The notes under the pieces were generated by a model. The model worked only from the letters and a program-made list of their open reading frames with translations, was not told where the DNA came from and made no database searches. 64,000 nucleotides of DNA from Azonexus sp. Lineage in GTDB: Bacteria; Pseudomonadota; Gammaproteobacteria; Burkholderiales; Rhodocyclaceae. Where the stretch lies: positions 30,728 to 94,727 of the forward strand of contig JAGOBB010000008.1 of NCBI GenBank assembly GCA_017983615.1, in the 5' to 3' direction. Made by a program: the position numbers and the translations under genes. The first letter of the stretch is position 1. The number at the start of each line of letters is the position of its first letter. Of the stretch, positions 46,881 through 56,089 are shown in pieces.

Positions 46881-47740
46881 TGACCCGAGAGGCATTCCAG
46901 CAGCTTCAGCACGGCGATGGAGTCTTCCTCGCCGTGGCCGGAACCGACCATGGCGTTGAACATCTGCGCGGTCGCCGCTGAACCGGGCAGGCAGAGGCCA
47001 AGTTCATGCGCCGTCTGCATGACGATGTTCAGATCCTTTTCGTGCATCCAGCTCTTGAAACCCGGCTTGAAATTGCGGTCGAGCATGCGCTGGCCGTGGT
47101 TTTCGAGAATCTTGGAGTAGGCGAAGCCGCCGAGCAACGCTTCGCGCACTTTGCTACGGTCGACCCCATTTTTGGCGGCAAAAGCAAAAGCCTCGGCCAC
47201 CGCCAGCACGCCCATGCCGGTAACGATCTGGTTGGCTGCCTTGGTGACCTGGCCGGCACCGCTGGCGCCAACGTGGACGACGTTCTTGCCCATGCATTCG
47301 AAGGCTGGCCTGGCCTTGGCAAAGGCAGCTTCGGAGCCGCCTGCCATGATCGACAGGGTGCCGGCGATGGCGCCGACCTCGCCGCCAGAAACCGGGGCAT
47401 CGATAAAATCGACGCCGGCCGCGGCCAGTTCCTCGCCGATCTTGCGGGCGGCGGCCGGCGCGATGGTGCTCATGTCGACAGCGACCAGGCCGGGCGCCGC
47501 GCCGGTGGCGACGCCGCGCATGACTTCGGCGACGTCCGGCGCATCGGCGACCATGGAAATGACCAGCTCATTGCCGCGGGCAGCATCAGCGGGGCTTGCC
47601 GCGGCTTTGGCGCCAACGTCCAGCAGCGGCTGCATCGATTCGGCGCGCCGCGCCCAGACGGTGACCTCGTGGCCGCCCTTGATGAGATTGAGCGCCATCG
47701 GGCGCCCCATGATGCCGAGGCCGATAAATCCGATTTTCAT
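46877..47740 (-). CDS. garR: 2-hydroxy-3-oxopropionate (tartronate semialdehyde) reductase
   Basis: 287 residues, length of GarR/GlxR. FIGLGIMGRPMALNL (NAD(P) site), DAPVSGGEVGAIAGTLSIM (substrate loop), and catalytic Lys in GQVTKAANQ. Converts tartronate semialdehyde to D-glycerate, the substrate of the kinase at 20427. Carries motif site 15 near its middle (encoding VDRSKV). First of a three-gene run with its paralog and ycgR. Confidence 0.9.
   Translation of the reverse strand: MKIGFIGLGIMGRPMALNLIKGGHEVTVWARRAESMQPLLDVGAKAAASPADAARGNELVISMVADAPDVAEVMRGVATGAAPGLVAVDMSTIAPAAARKIGEELAAAGVDFIDAPVSGGEVGAIAGTLSIMAGGSEAAFAKARPAFECMGKNVVHVGASGAGQVTKAANQIVTGMGVLAVAEAFAFAAKNGVDRSKVREALLGGFAYSKILENHGQRMLDRNFKPGFKSWMHEKDLNIVMQTAHELGLCLPGSAATAQMFNAMVGSGHGEEDSIAVLKLLECLSGQ
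47150..47189 (+). repeat. Candidate uptake-signal motif, site 15 (core variant)
   Basis: Inside garR. TTTGCTACGGTCG, five bases, ATTTTTG, then AAAAG. Tracts present, core variant at one base. Confidence 0.7.
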
Positions 47741-47801
47741 GCTGAACTCCGCGTCGAGAAGGCTGGAATTTTAGGCCCCCGCGCCCCGGGGTCAAGTCGC
47801 A

Positions 47802-49784
47802 TCAGGCCAGTTGCGGGGCCATGTCGTGAAAACGACCGACGCCAACGACCTCTTCGGCCGAAACCGGCTCGTAGAAGTGGAAGCCCTGGACGCGCTCGCA
47901 TTCAAGGGTGCGCAGGAACTGGGCCTGGGCGAAGTTCTCGACGCCCTCGGCAACCAGTTGCAGGCCGAGCGAACGGCCGAGCAGGACGATGGAGGTGACC
48001 AGCGCCGCAGCATCGCTGTCGGTATCGACATCGGCCAGGAAAGAACGGTCGATTTTCAGGCGATCGATCGGGAAGCGGCGCAGATAGGCCAGCGAGGAAT
48101 AGCCGGTGCCGAAATCGTCGATGGCGAGCCGGACGCCCATGGCCTTGAGTTTGGCCAGCGTCTGGATGGCCTCGTCGACGCCATGCATGACCGTGCTTTC
48201 GGTGAGCTCCAGTTCCAGTCGCTCGCCGGGGATGCCGGTTTCAGCCAGCACGGCCTGGACCGTCTGGGCAAAATCGGGCTGGCGGAACTGGTGGGCGGAA
48301 ATATTGACGGCCATTTCGCCCATGTCGATGCCGGCATCGAGCCAGGAGCGCACCTGGCGACAGGCGGTGTGCAGCACCCACAGGCCGAGCGGCAGGATCA
48401 GCCCGCACTCCTCGGCAATCGGGATGAACTCGGCCGGCGCAACCAGGCCGCGCTGCGGGTGCCGCCAGCGGACCAGTGCCTCGACACCGACCACCTCGCC
48501 GCTCAGCAGGTCGATTTGCGGCTGGTAATGGAGGACCAGCTGATTTTCCGACAGCGCCCGCCACAACTCACTTTCGAGGTGCAGGCGCTTGTTGGCGGCA
48601 GCATTCATCGGTTCGGCAAAGAACTGGTAATTGTTGCGCCCACTGGCCTTGGCCGAATACATCGCGGTATCGGCATTGCGGATCAGCGCCAGGGCATCCA
48701 TGGCGTCCTCCGGATAGAGGCTGATGCCGACCGACGGCGTACAGTGCAGGACATGCCCGTCGATGTCGCAAGGCTCGCCGATGGCGCGGACCAAGCGTTG
48801 CACCAGTTCGATGACGGCCTTTTCGCCGGACAGGCGATCGATGACGACGACAAATTCGTCGCCACCAAGCCGGAACAGCCGCTTGTTCACGTCCATCTGC
48901 GCACCGAGCCGGCGCGCCAGCTCGGAAAGCAGGCGGTCGCCGGCATGGTGGCCGAGCGAGTCGTTGATGGTCTTGAAATTGTCCAGATCGATGATCATCA
49001 GCGCCTTGCGGTCGATGCCGGGCACGGCGCCTTCAAGCAGGCTGGCGAGATGCGTGTCGAGCGCCAGACGGTTGGGCAGGTTGGTCAGCGGATCGTGATG
49101 GGCCAGGTAATCGAAGCGGTCGGCCTGCGCCTTTTCTTCGCTGACGTCGGTGAAGACAGCGACGAAATGCGAGAACTGCCCGGTCTTGTCGGCAATCGCA
49201 TTGATGCGCATCTGTCGCGGATAGATCGTGCCGTCCTTGCGCCGGTCCCAGACTTCGCCGCGCCACTGGCCATGCTCGGCAACGTAGTCCCAGATCGCCC
49301 GGTGGAAGCCCAGGCCATGCAAGCCGGCGCTGAGCATGGTCGGCGTCTTGCCCAGCACATCGCCGGCGCTGTAGCCGGTGATGGCTTCGAAGGCTGCGTT
49401 GACCGACAGGATGCGCTGGGCGCCGTCGGTCACCATCATGGCTTCGGAAGCATGGTCGACGATCAGGCGCTGCAGGGACAGACGGGTATCGATGCCGGAG
49501 AACTGCCGCCAGGCCTGGACCACCAGCCCGGTCAGGATGACGCCAAGAAGCAGCACCAGCAGCTTGCATTGCGCCAGTCCGGCCAGGTTCGCCTCATCCG
49601 GCAACAGCGGAATCTCTGCCTTGCCATGGCTGCTCGCATGCCACAGGTCGACGGCAATCATGCACCAGACCAGGGCCAGTGCAACAACAGAAAAATACGC
49701 GAATTTTCGGCCGGCGACGACCGGGCTTCGAATCAAGATCTGATTGCCGGAAAAAGGATATTGCCGGGAGTTTAACCGAGACAA
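47802..49784 (-). CDS. GGDEF-EAL protein with PAS domain
   Basis: 660 residues. Two transmembrane helices (about 29-50 and 71-92), a PAS domain (~103-215; ITGYSAGDVLGKTP), GGDEF with intact RLGGDEF, and EAL with VEALVRWRHP plus DDFGTGYSSLAYLRR, so both diguanylate cyclase and phosphodiesterase activities are possible. It tunes c-di-GMP in response to a redox or small-molecule signal at PAS. Several c-di-GMP related proteins occur in this window. Confidence 0.95.
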   Translation of the reverse strand: MSRLNSRQYPFSGNQILIRSPVVAGRKFAYFSVVALALVWCMIAVDLWHASSHGKAEIPLLPDEANLAGLAQCKLLVLLLGVILTGLVVQAWRQFSGIDTRLSLQRLIVDHASEAMMVTDGAQRILSVNAAFEAITGYSAGDVLGKTPTMLSAGLHGLGFHRAIWDYVAEHGQWRGEVWDRRKDGTIYPRQMRINAIADKTGQFSHFVAVFTDVSEEKAQADRFDYLAHHDPLTNLPNRLALDTHLASLLEGAVPGIDRKALMIIDLDNFKTINDSLGHHAGDRLLSELARRLGAQMDVNKRLFRLGGDEFVVVIDRLSGEKAVIELVQRLVRAIGEPCDIDGHVLHCTPSVGISLYPEDAMDALALIRNADTAMYSAKASGRNNYQFFAEPMNAAANKRLHLESELWRALSENQLVLHYQPQIDLLSGEVVGVEALVRWRHPQRGLVAPAEFIPIAEECGLILPLGLWVLHTACRQVRSWLDAGIDMGEMAVNISAHQFRQPDFAQTVQAVLAETGIPGERLELELTESTVMHGVDEAIQTLAKLKAMGVRLAIDDFGTGYSSLAYLRRFPIDRLKIDRSFLADVDTDSDAAALVTSIVLLGRSLGLQLVAEGVENFAQAQFLRTLECERVQGFHFYEPVSAEEVVGVGRFHDMAPQLA

Positions 49785-49900
49785 ATGAATGTTTGATTGA
49801 GTTTTTTGAAGCCCACTCTGAAAACCATAAGATTTATATTTAACAAGCGCTTAGAGAAACTTGCTAATCCTTGATCTTAAAGCGGATTATTACCTTTGGC

Positions 49901-50128
49901 CTATTTGCAACAAGCACTGCCATCGCCGCGCTTGACGCCCATTCTGGCGAGCAGTTTTTCCGGCGGACAAAAGCCGGTGAAACCGCTCTGCAGCAGGTTC
50001 AGGCCGACGAAGGCGGTGAAGGCGAGAAACCATTCGGAGACGAAAATCGGACTGCCGTGGTAACCGAGGGCCAGGGAGAGCAGGACGAAGAAGCCCGCCA
50101 TGATGCGGATGATGCGTTCGATGGTCAT
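49901..50128 (-). CDS. DUF2892 small membrane protein
   Basis: 75 residues. Two membrane helices joined by a short loop (IRIMAGFFVLLSLALGY and WFLAFTAFVGLNLLQSGFTGFCPPEKLLARMG). DUF2892 domains occur as tails of rhodanese-like sulfur proteins (YgaP) and stand-alone in sulfide and efflux operons; here it overlaps the end of the RND gene by four bases. The cysteines in FCPPE and SACCK may bind a metal or sulfur. Confidence 0.85.
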   Translation of the reverse strand: MTIERIIRIMAGFFVLLSLALGYHGSPIFVSEWFLAFTAFVGLNLLQSGFTGFCPPEKLLARMGVKRGDGSACCK

Positions 50129-53100
50129 GGATGTTCCTTTCGGAAAGCGGAGAAGTAGAGGACAGGAATGACGACCAGCGTCAGCAGCGTGGACACCAGG
50201 ATGCCGAAGATCAGCGCCAGGGCGAGGCCGTTGAAGATCGGGTCGTCGAGGATGAACAGTGCGCCGAGCATGGCGGCCAGGGCGGTCAGGGCGATCGGCT
50301 TGGCGCGCACGGCGGCCGACTGGATCACCGCGTCGTGGAAGTTCATGCCGGTGGCGACCTGCTGCTTGATGAAATCGACAAGCAGGATGGAGTTGCGGAC
50401 GATGATGCCGGCCAGCGCGATCATGCCAATCATCGAGGTGGCGGTGAATTGCGAGCCGAACAGCGCATGGCCGGGCATGACGCCGATGATGGTCAGCGGA
50501 ATGGGGGCCATGATGATCAGCGGCACCAGATAGCTGCCAAAGTGGGCGACGACCAGCAGGTAGATCAGGATCAGCCCGACCGCGTAGGCAATGCCCATGT
50601 CGCGGAAGGTTTCATAGGTCACCTTCCACTCGCCATCCCATTTGACGCTGTAACCGGCGTAGGGGTCAGCCGGCTGGCGGATGAACCATTCGCCCAGCGT
50701 GCCGCCTTCGGCCAGTGCCATGCCGTTGATCTTGCTGCGAATGTCGAACATGCCGTAGAGCGGCGAATCGAGCTTGCCGCCCATGTCACCAACGACATAG
50801 ACGACCGGCAGCAGGTCCTTGTGGTAGATGGTCTTTTCGCGCGCCGCGTCGCGTACCTCGACCAGTTCGGACACCGGCACCAGTTGGCCGTCGCGGGAGC
50901 GGACGCGCAGCTTCAACAAGGCGTCGAGCGACGACTGCTTCTCGGCCGGCAGCGTGATGCGCACCGGAATCTCGAATTTCGATTCGGTATTGCGCGCCGG
51001 CGTCACATCCATGCCGGCCAGCCCCATGCCGACCACCTCGACGATGTCGCTCTGCGCCACGCCCAGTTGCGCCGCCTTGCTCTGCAGCACGTGCAGCACG
51101 AACTTGCGGGCATCGGCGTCGATATAGTCGTCGATGGCGACGATGTCTTTCGTCTGGTCGAAAGCCGCGCGCACCTGCTTGCCGACGCTGATCTGGCCCT
51201 TGTAGTCCGGCCCATAGACTTCGGCGACGATGGGCGAGATGACCGGCGGCCCGGGCGGCACCTCGACGACCTTAGCGACGCCGCCGTTCTTCTTGCCAAT
51301 GGCCTCGATCCGCTCGCGCAGCGCGGCTGCGATTTCGTGGCTTTGCCGCGAACGCTGATGCTTGTCGGCCAGGTTGACCTGGATATCGCCCTTCTCCGGC
51401 GCAGCGCGCAGGTAATACTGGCGGACCAGACCGTTGAAGTTGATCGGGCTCGCCGTGCCGGCGTAGGCCTGGTAATTGATGACATCCGGCTCCTTGGCGA
51501 GCTCGCTGCCGATTTCGTGCAACACGCGGGCGGTTTCCTCCAGCGGCGTACCGACCGGCATATCGACGACGATCTGGAATTCGCTCTTGTTGTCGAAGGG
51601 CAGCATCTTTAGGACGACCAACTGGAAATACGCCAGCGACACCGAACCGAGGATCATCAGCACGACAACGACGGCCAGCTTGAAGCGGGCCTTGCCGCCG
51701 TTCAGCGGATCAAGGAAAGGCGTCAGCAATTTGCGGAAGGTGCGGTCAAGTTTGGCATCGAGCTTCGAGGGCTGATGTTCACCATGGGCGCCGCCGTGCG
51801 ACTTCATCAATTTGGCGGCCAGCCACGGCGTGACGACGAAGGCGACGGCCAGCGAGATGGCCATGCCCATCGACGAGTTGATCGGGATCGGGCTCATGTA
51901 CGGCCCCATCAGGCCGGTCACGAAGGCCATCGGCAGCAGCGCGGCGATCACCGTCAGGGTGGCCAGGATGGTCGGCCCGCCGACTTCGTCGACGGCGCCG
52001 GGGATGATTTCGAGCAGCGTCTTGTCGGGGTGCAGGCCCTGCCAGCGGTGGATGTTCTCGACCACCACGATGGCGTCATCGACCAGGATGCCGATCGAGA
52101 AGATCAGCGCGAACAGCGACACCCGGTTCAGCGTGAAGCCCCAGGCCCAGGAGGCGAACAGCGTCGCGGCGAGGGTTAATGTCACAGCGACGCCGACGAT
52201 CACCGCCTCGCGTCGGCCGAGCACGAAGAAAACCAGCGCGACGACGAAGGCGGTGGCGAAGATCAGCTTGCCGATCAGCTTCTGCGCTTTCTCGGTCGCC
52301 GTTTCGCCGTAGTTGCGGGTCACGGTGACTTCGACGCCTTCCGGAATGACCGTGTTTTTTAGCGAATTTATCCGGCCGACCGTAGCATTTGCCACATCGG
52401 CCGCATTGACGCCCGGCTGCTTGGACAACTGGATGGTCACCGCCGGGAATTCGCCTTCCTTGCTGCCAAACCAGGCATAGCGCCTGGGCTGGTCGGGGCC
52501 GTCCTCGACCGTGGCGACGTCGCTCAGGTAGATCGGCTTGCGCGCTTTTTCGTCACCGCGGACGGCCACTACCAGGCGCTTCACGTCGGCGGCGGTTTCG
52601 AGGTAAGTGCCGGTCTGGACCAGTACTTCGCGATTACCGGCAGTCAGGCTGCCCGACGATTGCAGCGCATTGGACACCTTCAGTGCGCCGGCGATGTCCT
52701 GCGGCGTGACGCCGAAGGCGTTCATCCGCTCGGCATCCATCAACACACGGATGGCGTGGTCAGGGCCGCCCAGCGTCGATACGTCGCGCGTTCCCTTGAT
52801 CCGCTTCAGTTCGATTTCCAGGGCGCGCGCCACCTGCTGCAGGTCGTAGGCCGAGCGTGTCGGGTCGGTGGTCCAGAAGGTCAGCCCGACGATAGGCACA
52901 TCGTCGATGCCGCGCGGCTTGATCACCGGCTCCTGCACGCCGAGGTTGGGCGCCAGCCAGTCGCGGTGCGAATGCACGGTGTCGTAGAGGCGCAGCACCG
53001 CGTCGTTGTATTTGACGCCGACGTCGAACTGGACGGTGATCACTGCCATGCCGGGTCGCGCCATCGAGTAGACATGCTCGACGCCATGCATCCGCGACAG

Positions 53101-53334
53101 CACCTGCTCGCCCGGACGGGCGACGAGGTTTTCGACATCCTTGGCCGAGGCACCCGGAAAAGCAATCAGCACGTCAGCCATGGTCACGTCGATCTGCGGC
53201 TCTTCCTCGCGCGGTGTGACCAGGGTGGCGAAGACGCCCATCAGGAAGGCGACCAGCGCCAGCAGCGGGGTCATCCGCGAGGACTGGAAGGCTCGCGCGA
53301 TACGTCCGGAAATGCCGAGGTCGGTGCTGCTCAT
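50125..53334 (-). CDS. RND-family efflux permease (AcrB-like)
   Basis: 1069 residues with twelve membrane helices and two large periplasmic loops. N-terminal TM1, then RPGEQVLSRMHGVEHV; TM4 has the proton-relay Asp pair in SIGILVDDAIVVVENIH. Exports hydrophobic or metal compounds with the HlyD adaptor encoded at 54934; an outer membrane channel is not in the window. A sulfide:quinone-oxidoreductase-like gene lies between adaptor and pump. Motif site 16 is at ~residue 320 (encoding VANATVGR). Confidence 0.92.
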   Translation of the reverse strand: MSSTDLGISGRIARAFQSSRMTPLLALVAFLMGVFATLVTPREEEPQIDVTMADVLIAFPGASAKDVENLVARPGEQVLSRMHGVEHVYSMARPGMAVITVQFDVGVKYNDAVLRLYDTVHSHRDWLAPNLGVQEPVIKPRGIDDVPIVGLTFWTTDPTRSAYDLQQVARALEIELKRIKGTRDVSTLGGPDHAIRVLMDAERMNAFGVTPQDIAGALKVSNALQSSGSLTAGNREVLVQTGTYLETAADVKRLVVAVRGDEKARKPIYLSDVATVEDGPDQPRRYAWFGSKEGEFPAVTIQLSKQPGVNAADVANATVGRINSLKNTVIPEGVEVTVTRNYGETATEKAQKLIGKLIFATAFVVALVFFVLGRREAVIVGVAVTLTLAATLFASWAWGFTLNRVSLFALIFSIGILVDDAIVVVENIHRWQGLHPDKTLLEIIPGAVDEVGGPTILATLTVIAALLPMAFVTGLMGPYMSPIPINSSMGMAISLAVAFVVTPWLAAKLMKSHGGAHGEHQPSKLDAKLDRTFRKLLTPFLDPLNGGKARFKLAVVVVLMILGSVSLAYFQLVVLKMLPFDNKSEFQIVVDMPVGTPLEETARVLHEIGSELAKEPDVINYQAYAGTASPINFNGLVRQYYLRAAPEKGDIQVNLADKHQRSRQSHEIAAALRERIEAIGKKNGGVAKVVEVPPGPPVISPIVAEVYGPDYKGQISVGKQVRAAFDQTKDIVAIDDYIDADARKFVLHVLQSKAAQLGVAQSDIVEVVGMGLAGMDVTPARNTESKFEIPVRITLPAEKQSSLDALLKLRVRSRDGQLVPVSELVEVRDAAREKTIYHKDLLPVVYVVGDMGGKLDSPLYGMFDIRSKINGMALAEGGTLGEWFIRQPADPYAGYSVKWDGEWKVTYETFRDMGIAYAVGLILIYLLVVAHFGSYLVPLIIMAPIPLTIIGVMPGHALFGSQFTATSMIGMIALAGIIVRNSILLVDFIKQQVATGMNFHDAVIQSAAVRAKPIALTALAAMLGALFILDDPIFNGLALALIFGILVSTLLTLVVIPVLYFSAFRKEHP
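52355..52393 (-). repeat. Candidate uptake-signal motif, site 16 (full)
   Basis: Inside the RND gene. Minus strand GGCAAATGCTACGGTCGGCC, then ATAAATT and AAAAAA tracts. Confidence 0.8.
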
Positions 53335-53516
53335 AATCCTGGATACCGCAGTTGGACATGCCCGTTGGTGCGTGCGGGCGGGATGACTGGCGCGAAGCGA
53401 CGACGCAGCAGGCTAGCGCCTGCAAGGAGGAGCGACAAAGCCAGGCGCCCGCCCGGATGCGCCAGCGGGCATGGAGCGGCCGCTGGCGCCGCGTAGGTAT
53501 GATTCATAGCGATCAT
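53331..53516 (-). CDS. Possible small leader ORF before the RND gene
   Basis: 61 codons whose TGA overlaps the pump's ATG (ATGA). It holds one hydrophobic stretch (LALSLLLAGASLL) after a Pro/Ala-rich part. The tight overlap suggests translational coupling, but I see no ribosome site and no recognisable family. The 245 bases between the pump and the flavoprotein gene hold nothing else I can identify. Confidence 0.25.
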   Translation of the reverse strand: MIAMNHTYAAPAAAPCPLAHPGGRLALSLLLAGASLLRRRFAPVIPPARTNGHVQLRYPGL

Positions 53517-53579
53517 CTTCGTATTCAACAGATTTCCCGGAACTCGACTAGAGGCCAACTGCGGTTTCCAGGATGTACC

Positions 53580-54854
53580 TTACTTGCCTTTCAGTTTCAT
53601 GATGCCGAGCGCATCCATGACAATCTTTTCAAAGACGGTCTCGGTCGTACCCTTTTTCATCTTGTGCATGAAGTATTTTTCGAAGGCCACCTTGGCCACA
53701 TGCACCCATTTGCCGTGGGCGAACCAGTTGACGTTGCGCGGCGGGATCTGCGGCAAGGCCACGAAGGCGGCGCCGCTGTCACCGAAATCGGCCAGGCAGA
53801 CGGCATTCCAGGTCGCCTTTTCGCTCGGCGGCTTGCCGTCGAGTACGGCACGGATGTTCCTGGCGGTGGCGGTGACCATCGACTCGATCATGTAGCCGGT
53901 CTTCGGCGTGCCGGTCGGCACCGGCGTCACTTCCACCGGCGGAATCGAGACACAGACGCCGACGGCGAAGATCTCCGGGTACTTGGGATTACGCTGGTGC
54001 TGGTCAATCAGGATGAAGCCGCGCGGATTGGTCAGCCCCTCGATGCCGAACACCGCCTCGACGCCCTTGAAGGCCGGCAGCATCATCGAGTACTTGAAGG
54101 GCAGTTCATGCTCGCGCTTAGGCTTGCCGTCCTCGTCATGCTCGGTGACGAACATCTTGCCGGCCTCGACGCGGCTGACTTTGGCGTTGCAGATCCACTT
54201 GATGTGCTTGTCGCGGAACATCGACTCCATCAGCCCCTTCGAATCGCCGACCCCGCTCAGGCCGAGGTGGCCGATGTAGGGCTCGGAAGTGACAAAGGTC
54301 ATCGGCACGCGGTCGCGAATCTTGCGCCGACGCAGGTCGGTTTCCATGATCATCGTGAATTCGTACGCCGGGCCGAAGCAGGATGCTCCCTGCACGGCGC
54401 CGACGACAATGGGGCCGGGATCAGCGACAAAATCTGCCCACACGCCGCTGGCCTTGGCCGCATGGTCGACATGGCAGATTGACTGGGTATGGCCCTGCGG
54501 CCCGAAGCCCTCGATTTCGTCGAAGGCCAGCCGCGGGCCGGTAGCCAGGACCAGGAAGTCGTACTCGACGCTGCGCCCGTCGTCGAGTTCCAGGCGCTTC
54601 TCGTCCGGGTGGACGCGCTTGACGCCGACCGGGATGAAGCCGATGTGATGCTTGCCGAGCAGCGGCTCGATCTCCAGTTCGATCTCCTCGCGCTGGCGCC
54701 AGTTCACGGCCACCCACGGGTTCGAGGGGACGAAATGGAATTTCGTGGTGTTGGCGATTACGGTCACCCGGTCGCCCGGGCGTGCTGCTTCCCGCATCTC
54801 AAAGGCCATGGGCATGCCGCCCAGTCCGGCGCCGACAATCACGATGTGAGCCAT
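53580..54854 (-). CDS. Sulfide:quinone-oxidoreductase-like flavoprotein
   Basis: 424 residues of the SQR family: N-terminal FAD motif VIVGAGLGGMPMAFE, second dinucleotide segment VLATGPRLAFDEIEGFG, GCVGA-type segment GAVQGASCFGPAYEF. Three cysteines (about 127, 159 and 301) fit the redox/sulfur positions of SQR, but alignment is needed to assign them. It lacks a signal peptide, so it is peripheral to the inner membrane facing the quinone pool. Between the HlyD and RND genes. Confidence 0.82.
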   Translation of the reverse strand: MAHIVIVGAGLGGMPMAFEMREAARPGDRVTVIANTTKFHFVPSNPWVAVNWRQREEIELEIEPLLGKHHIGFIPVGVKRVHPDEKRLELDDGRSVEYDFLVLATGPRLAFDEIEGFGPQGHTQSICHVDHAAKASGVWADFVADPGPIVVGAVQGASCFGPAYEFTMIMETDLRRRKIRDRVPMTFVTSEPYIGHLGLSGVGDSKGLMESMFRDKHIKWICNAKVSRVEAGKMFVTEHDEDGKPKREHELPFKYSMMLPAFKGVEAVFGIEGLTNPRGFILIDQHQRNPKYPEIFAVGVCVSIPPVEVTPVPTGTPKTGYMIESMVTATARNIRAVLDGKPPSEKATWNAVCLADFGDSGAAFVALPQIPPRNVNWFAHGKWVHVAKVAFEKYFMHKMKKGTTETVFEKIVMDALGIMKLKGK

Positions 54855-54933
54855 TGCTATCTCCTCCTGACACAGTGCCCCGGCGGGGCAGTTACAGCAT
54901 CGCTCTCCGGCTGCGGCCGATATTGTTGTGGGC

Positions 54934-55959
54934 TTACTTGCGGTCGGCCTGCGGCTTTTCAGCCGATGCCTTCAGGGCGATGGCCGCCTTGACCGGATCG
55001 GTGACCACCCGGTCGCCGGCCGCCAAGCCGGCCAGCACTTCGATCTCGCCCGACCCGACCGCATCGCCGAGACGCAACTGGCGCAGGCTCAGGCGGCTGT
55101 CAGGCAGCTGCAGATAAACGGCGGCCACCTCGCCACGACGAACCACGGCAGTGGCTGGCACGGTCAACTTTTCGGCCCGGCCGGTCACGAAATGGACACG
55201 GGCGAACATGCCCGGCGTCGCTTCCGGCACGTCCGGCAGCGTGACGCGCACCTGCGAGACGTGAGTGGCGGCGTCGGCGGTCGGCAGCAACTGGACCTTG
55301 ACGGCATCGACCCACTTGCCCAGTTCGGGGAATTCGACGCGGGCCGTCGTCACGGCGCGCATGTCCTTCAGCCGGTATTGCGGAATGCTGGCGGTGACGC
55401 GCAGGCTGCCCGGCTGGTAGATGGTGAATAGCGGCGCGCCGGGCATCGCCATGTCGCCGAGCTCGGCGTGGCGGCGGGCGACGATGCCGGTCATCGGCGC
55501 GACGATGGTGGCATGGCTCTGGCTGGCGCCGGCGGCAGAACGATTGGCGGCGGCGGCATCGAGGTCGGCCCTGGCCTTGTCGAGCGCGGCGGCGCTCATG
55601 AACTTCTGGCCGACCAGGCTTTTCGTGCGATCGTAGGTCACCTTGGCGTTGGCGTACTGCGCTTCGGCCGCCCGCGCCGCTTCGGCTGCCTCGCGGGCAT
55701 CGATGCGCATCAGCAGATCGCCCTTCTTGACCGTCTGCCCGGCATCGACCTTCACTTCCAGCACCCGGCCAGCGACCTGGGCGCCGACCGTCGTCTGCTG
55801 CACCGCCTCGACCAGCGACTCGGCCGGAAAGGCCACGTCGACGGCATGCGGCTTGACGGTGATAACCGGCAGCGGCTCGGCGGCGAATGCTACGGTCGAT
55901 GCCAAAAAAAGGCCAAAAACCGAAAAGCGAAGTATGTTTGCGTCCATATATATAAGCAT
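54934..55959 (-). CDS. RND efflux periplasmic adaptor, HlyD/AcrA type
   Basis: 341 residues; signal peptide ends [13 protein letters not shown], exactly where motif site 17 is. Then VGAQVAGRVLEVKVDAGQTVKKGDLLMRID (lipoyl half-motif), a helical hairpin, and the second lipoyl half (ATIVAPMTGIVARRHAELGDMA). It connects the RND pump to an outer-membrane channel. Upstream SQR-like and RND genes make one operon with DUF2892. ATG at 55947 is an alternative. Confidence 0.9.
   Translation of the reverse strand: MLIYMDANILRFSVFGLFLASTVAFAAEPLPVITVKPHAVDVAFPAESLVEAVQQTTVGAQVAGRVLEVKVDAGQTVKKGDLLMRIDAREAAEAARAAEAQYANAKVTYDRTKSLVGQKFMSAAALDKARADLDAAAANRSAAGASQSHATIVAPMTGIVARRHAELGDMAMPGAPLFTIYQPGSLRVTASIPQYRLKDMRAVTTARVEFPELGKWVDAVKVQLLPTADAATHVSQVRVTLPDVPEATPGMFARVHFVTGRAEKLTVPATAVVRRGEVAAVYLQLPDSRLSLRQLRLGDAVGSGEIEVLAGLAAGDRVVTDPVKAAIALKASAEKPQADRK
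55884..55919 (+). repeat. Candidate uptake-signal motif, site 17 (full)
   Basis: In the signal-peptide codons of the HlyD gene. GCGAATGCTACGGTCGATGCC, A7, GGCC, A5: the cleanest tract spacing together with site 18. Confidence 0.85.
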
Positions 55960-55988
55960 ACGCTAATTTATAAGAGAAGCACAAGGCG

Positions 55989-56014
55989 TTTAGTTGGTAG
56001 TTGTTAGTCGCTAG
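55989..56014. repeat. Heptamer repeat, reverse orientation
   Basis: TAGTTGG-TAGTTGT-TAGTCGC units, the complement type of the ACTARCA heptamers at 44052 and 56061. Confidence 0.65.
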
Positions 56015-56029
56015 TTTTTAGCAAAAACA

Positions 56030-56047
56030 AGGGCGCCCAGGCGCCCT
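56030..56047 (-). terminator. Terminator of the MFS gene
   Basis: AGGGCGCC-CA-GGCGCCCT stem; a T-rich TTGTTTTTGC follows in the minus direction. It lies between two heptamer runs that are inverted relative to one another. Confidence 0.75.
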
Positions 56048-56060
56048 CAAACCCCGCCAA

Positions 56061-56089
56061 CAACTACCGACTACCGACTAACAACTAGC
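56061..56089. repeat. Heptamer repeat at the 3' end of the MFS gene
   Basis: ACTACCG-ACTACCG-ACTAACA-ACTAGCC, four seven-base units; the MFS gene's stop codon is within the array, as the ycgR stop is within the other array. Confidence 0.75.

Noticed and set aside
47811-49775. Plus-strand ORF of 654 codons
   Set aside because: Mirror of the GGDEF-EAL gene in GC-rich DNA; no domain or start signal.
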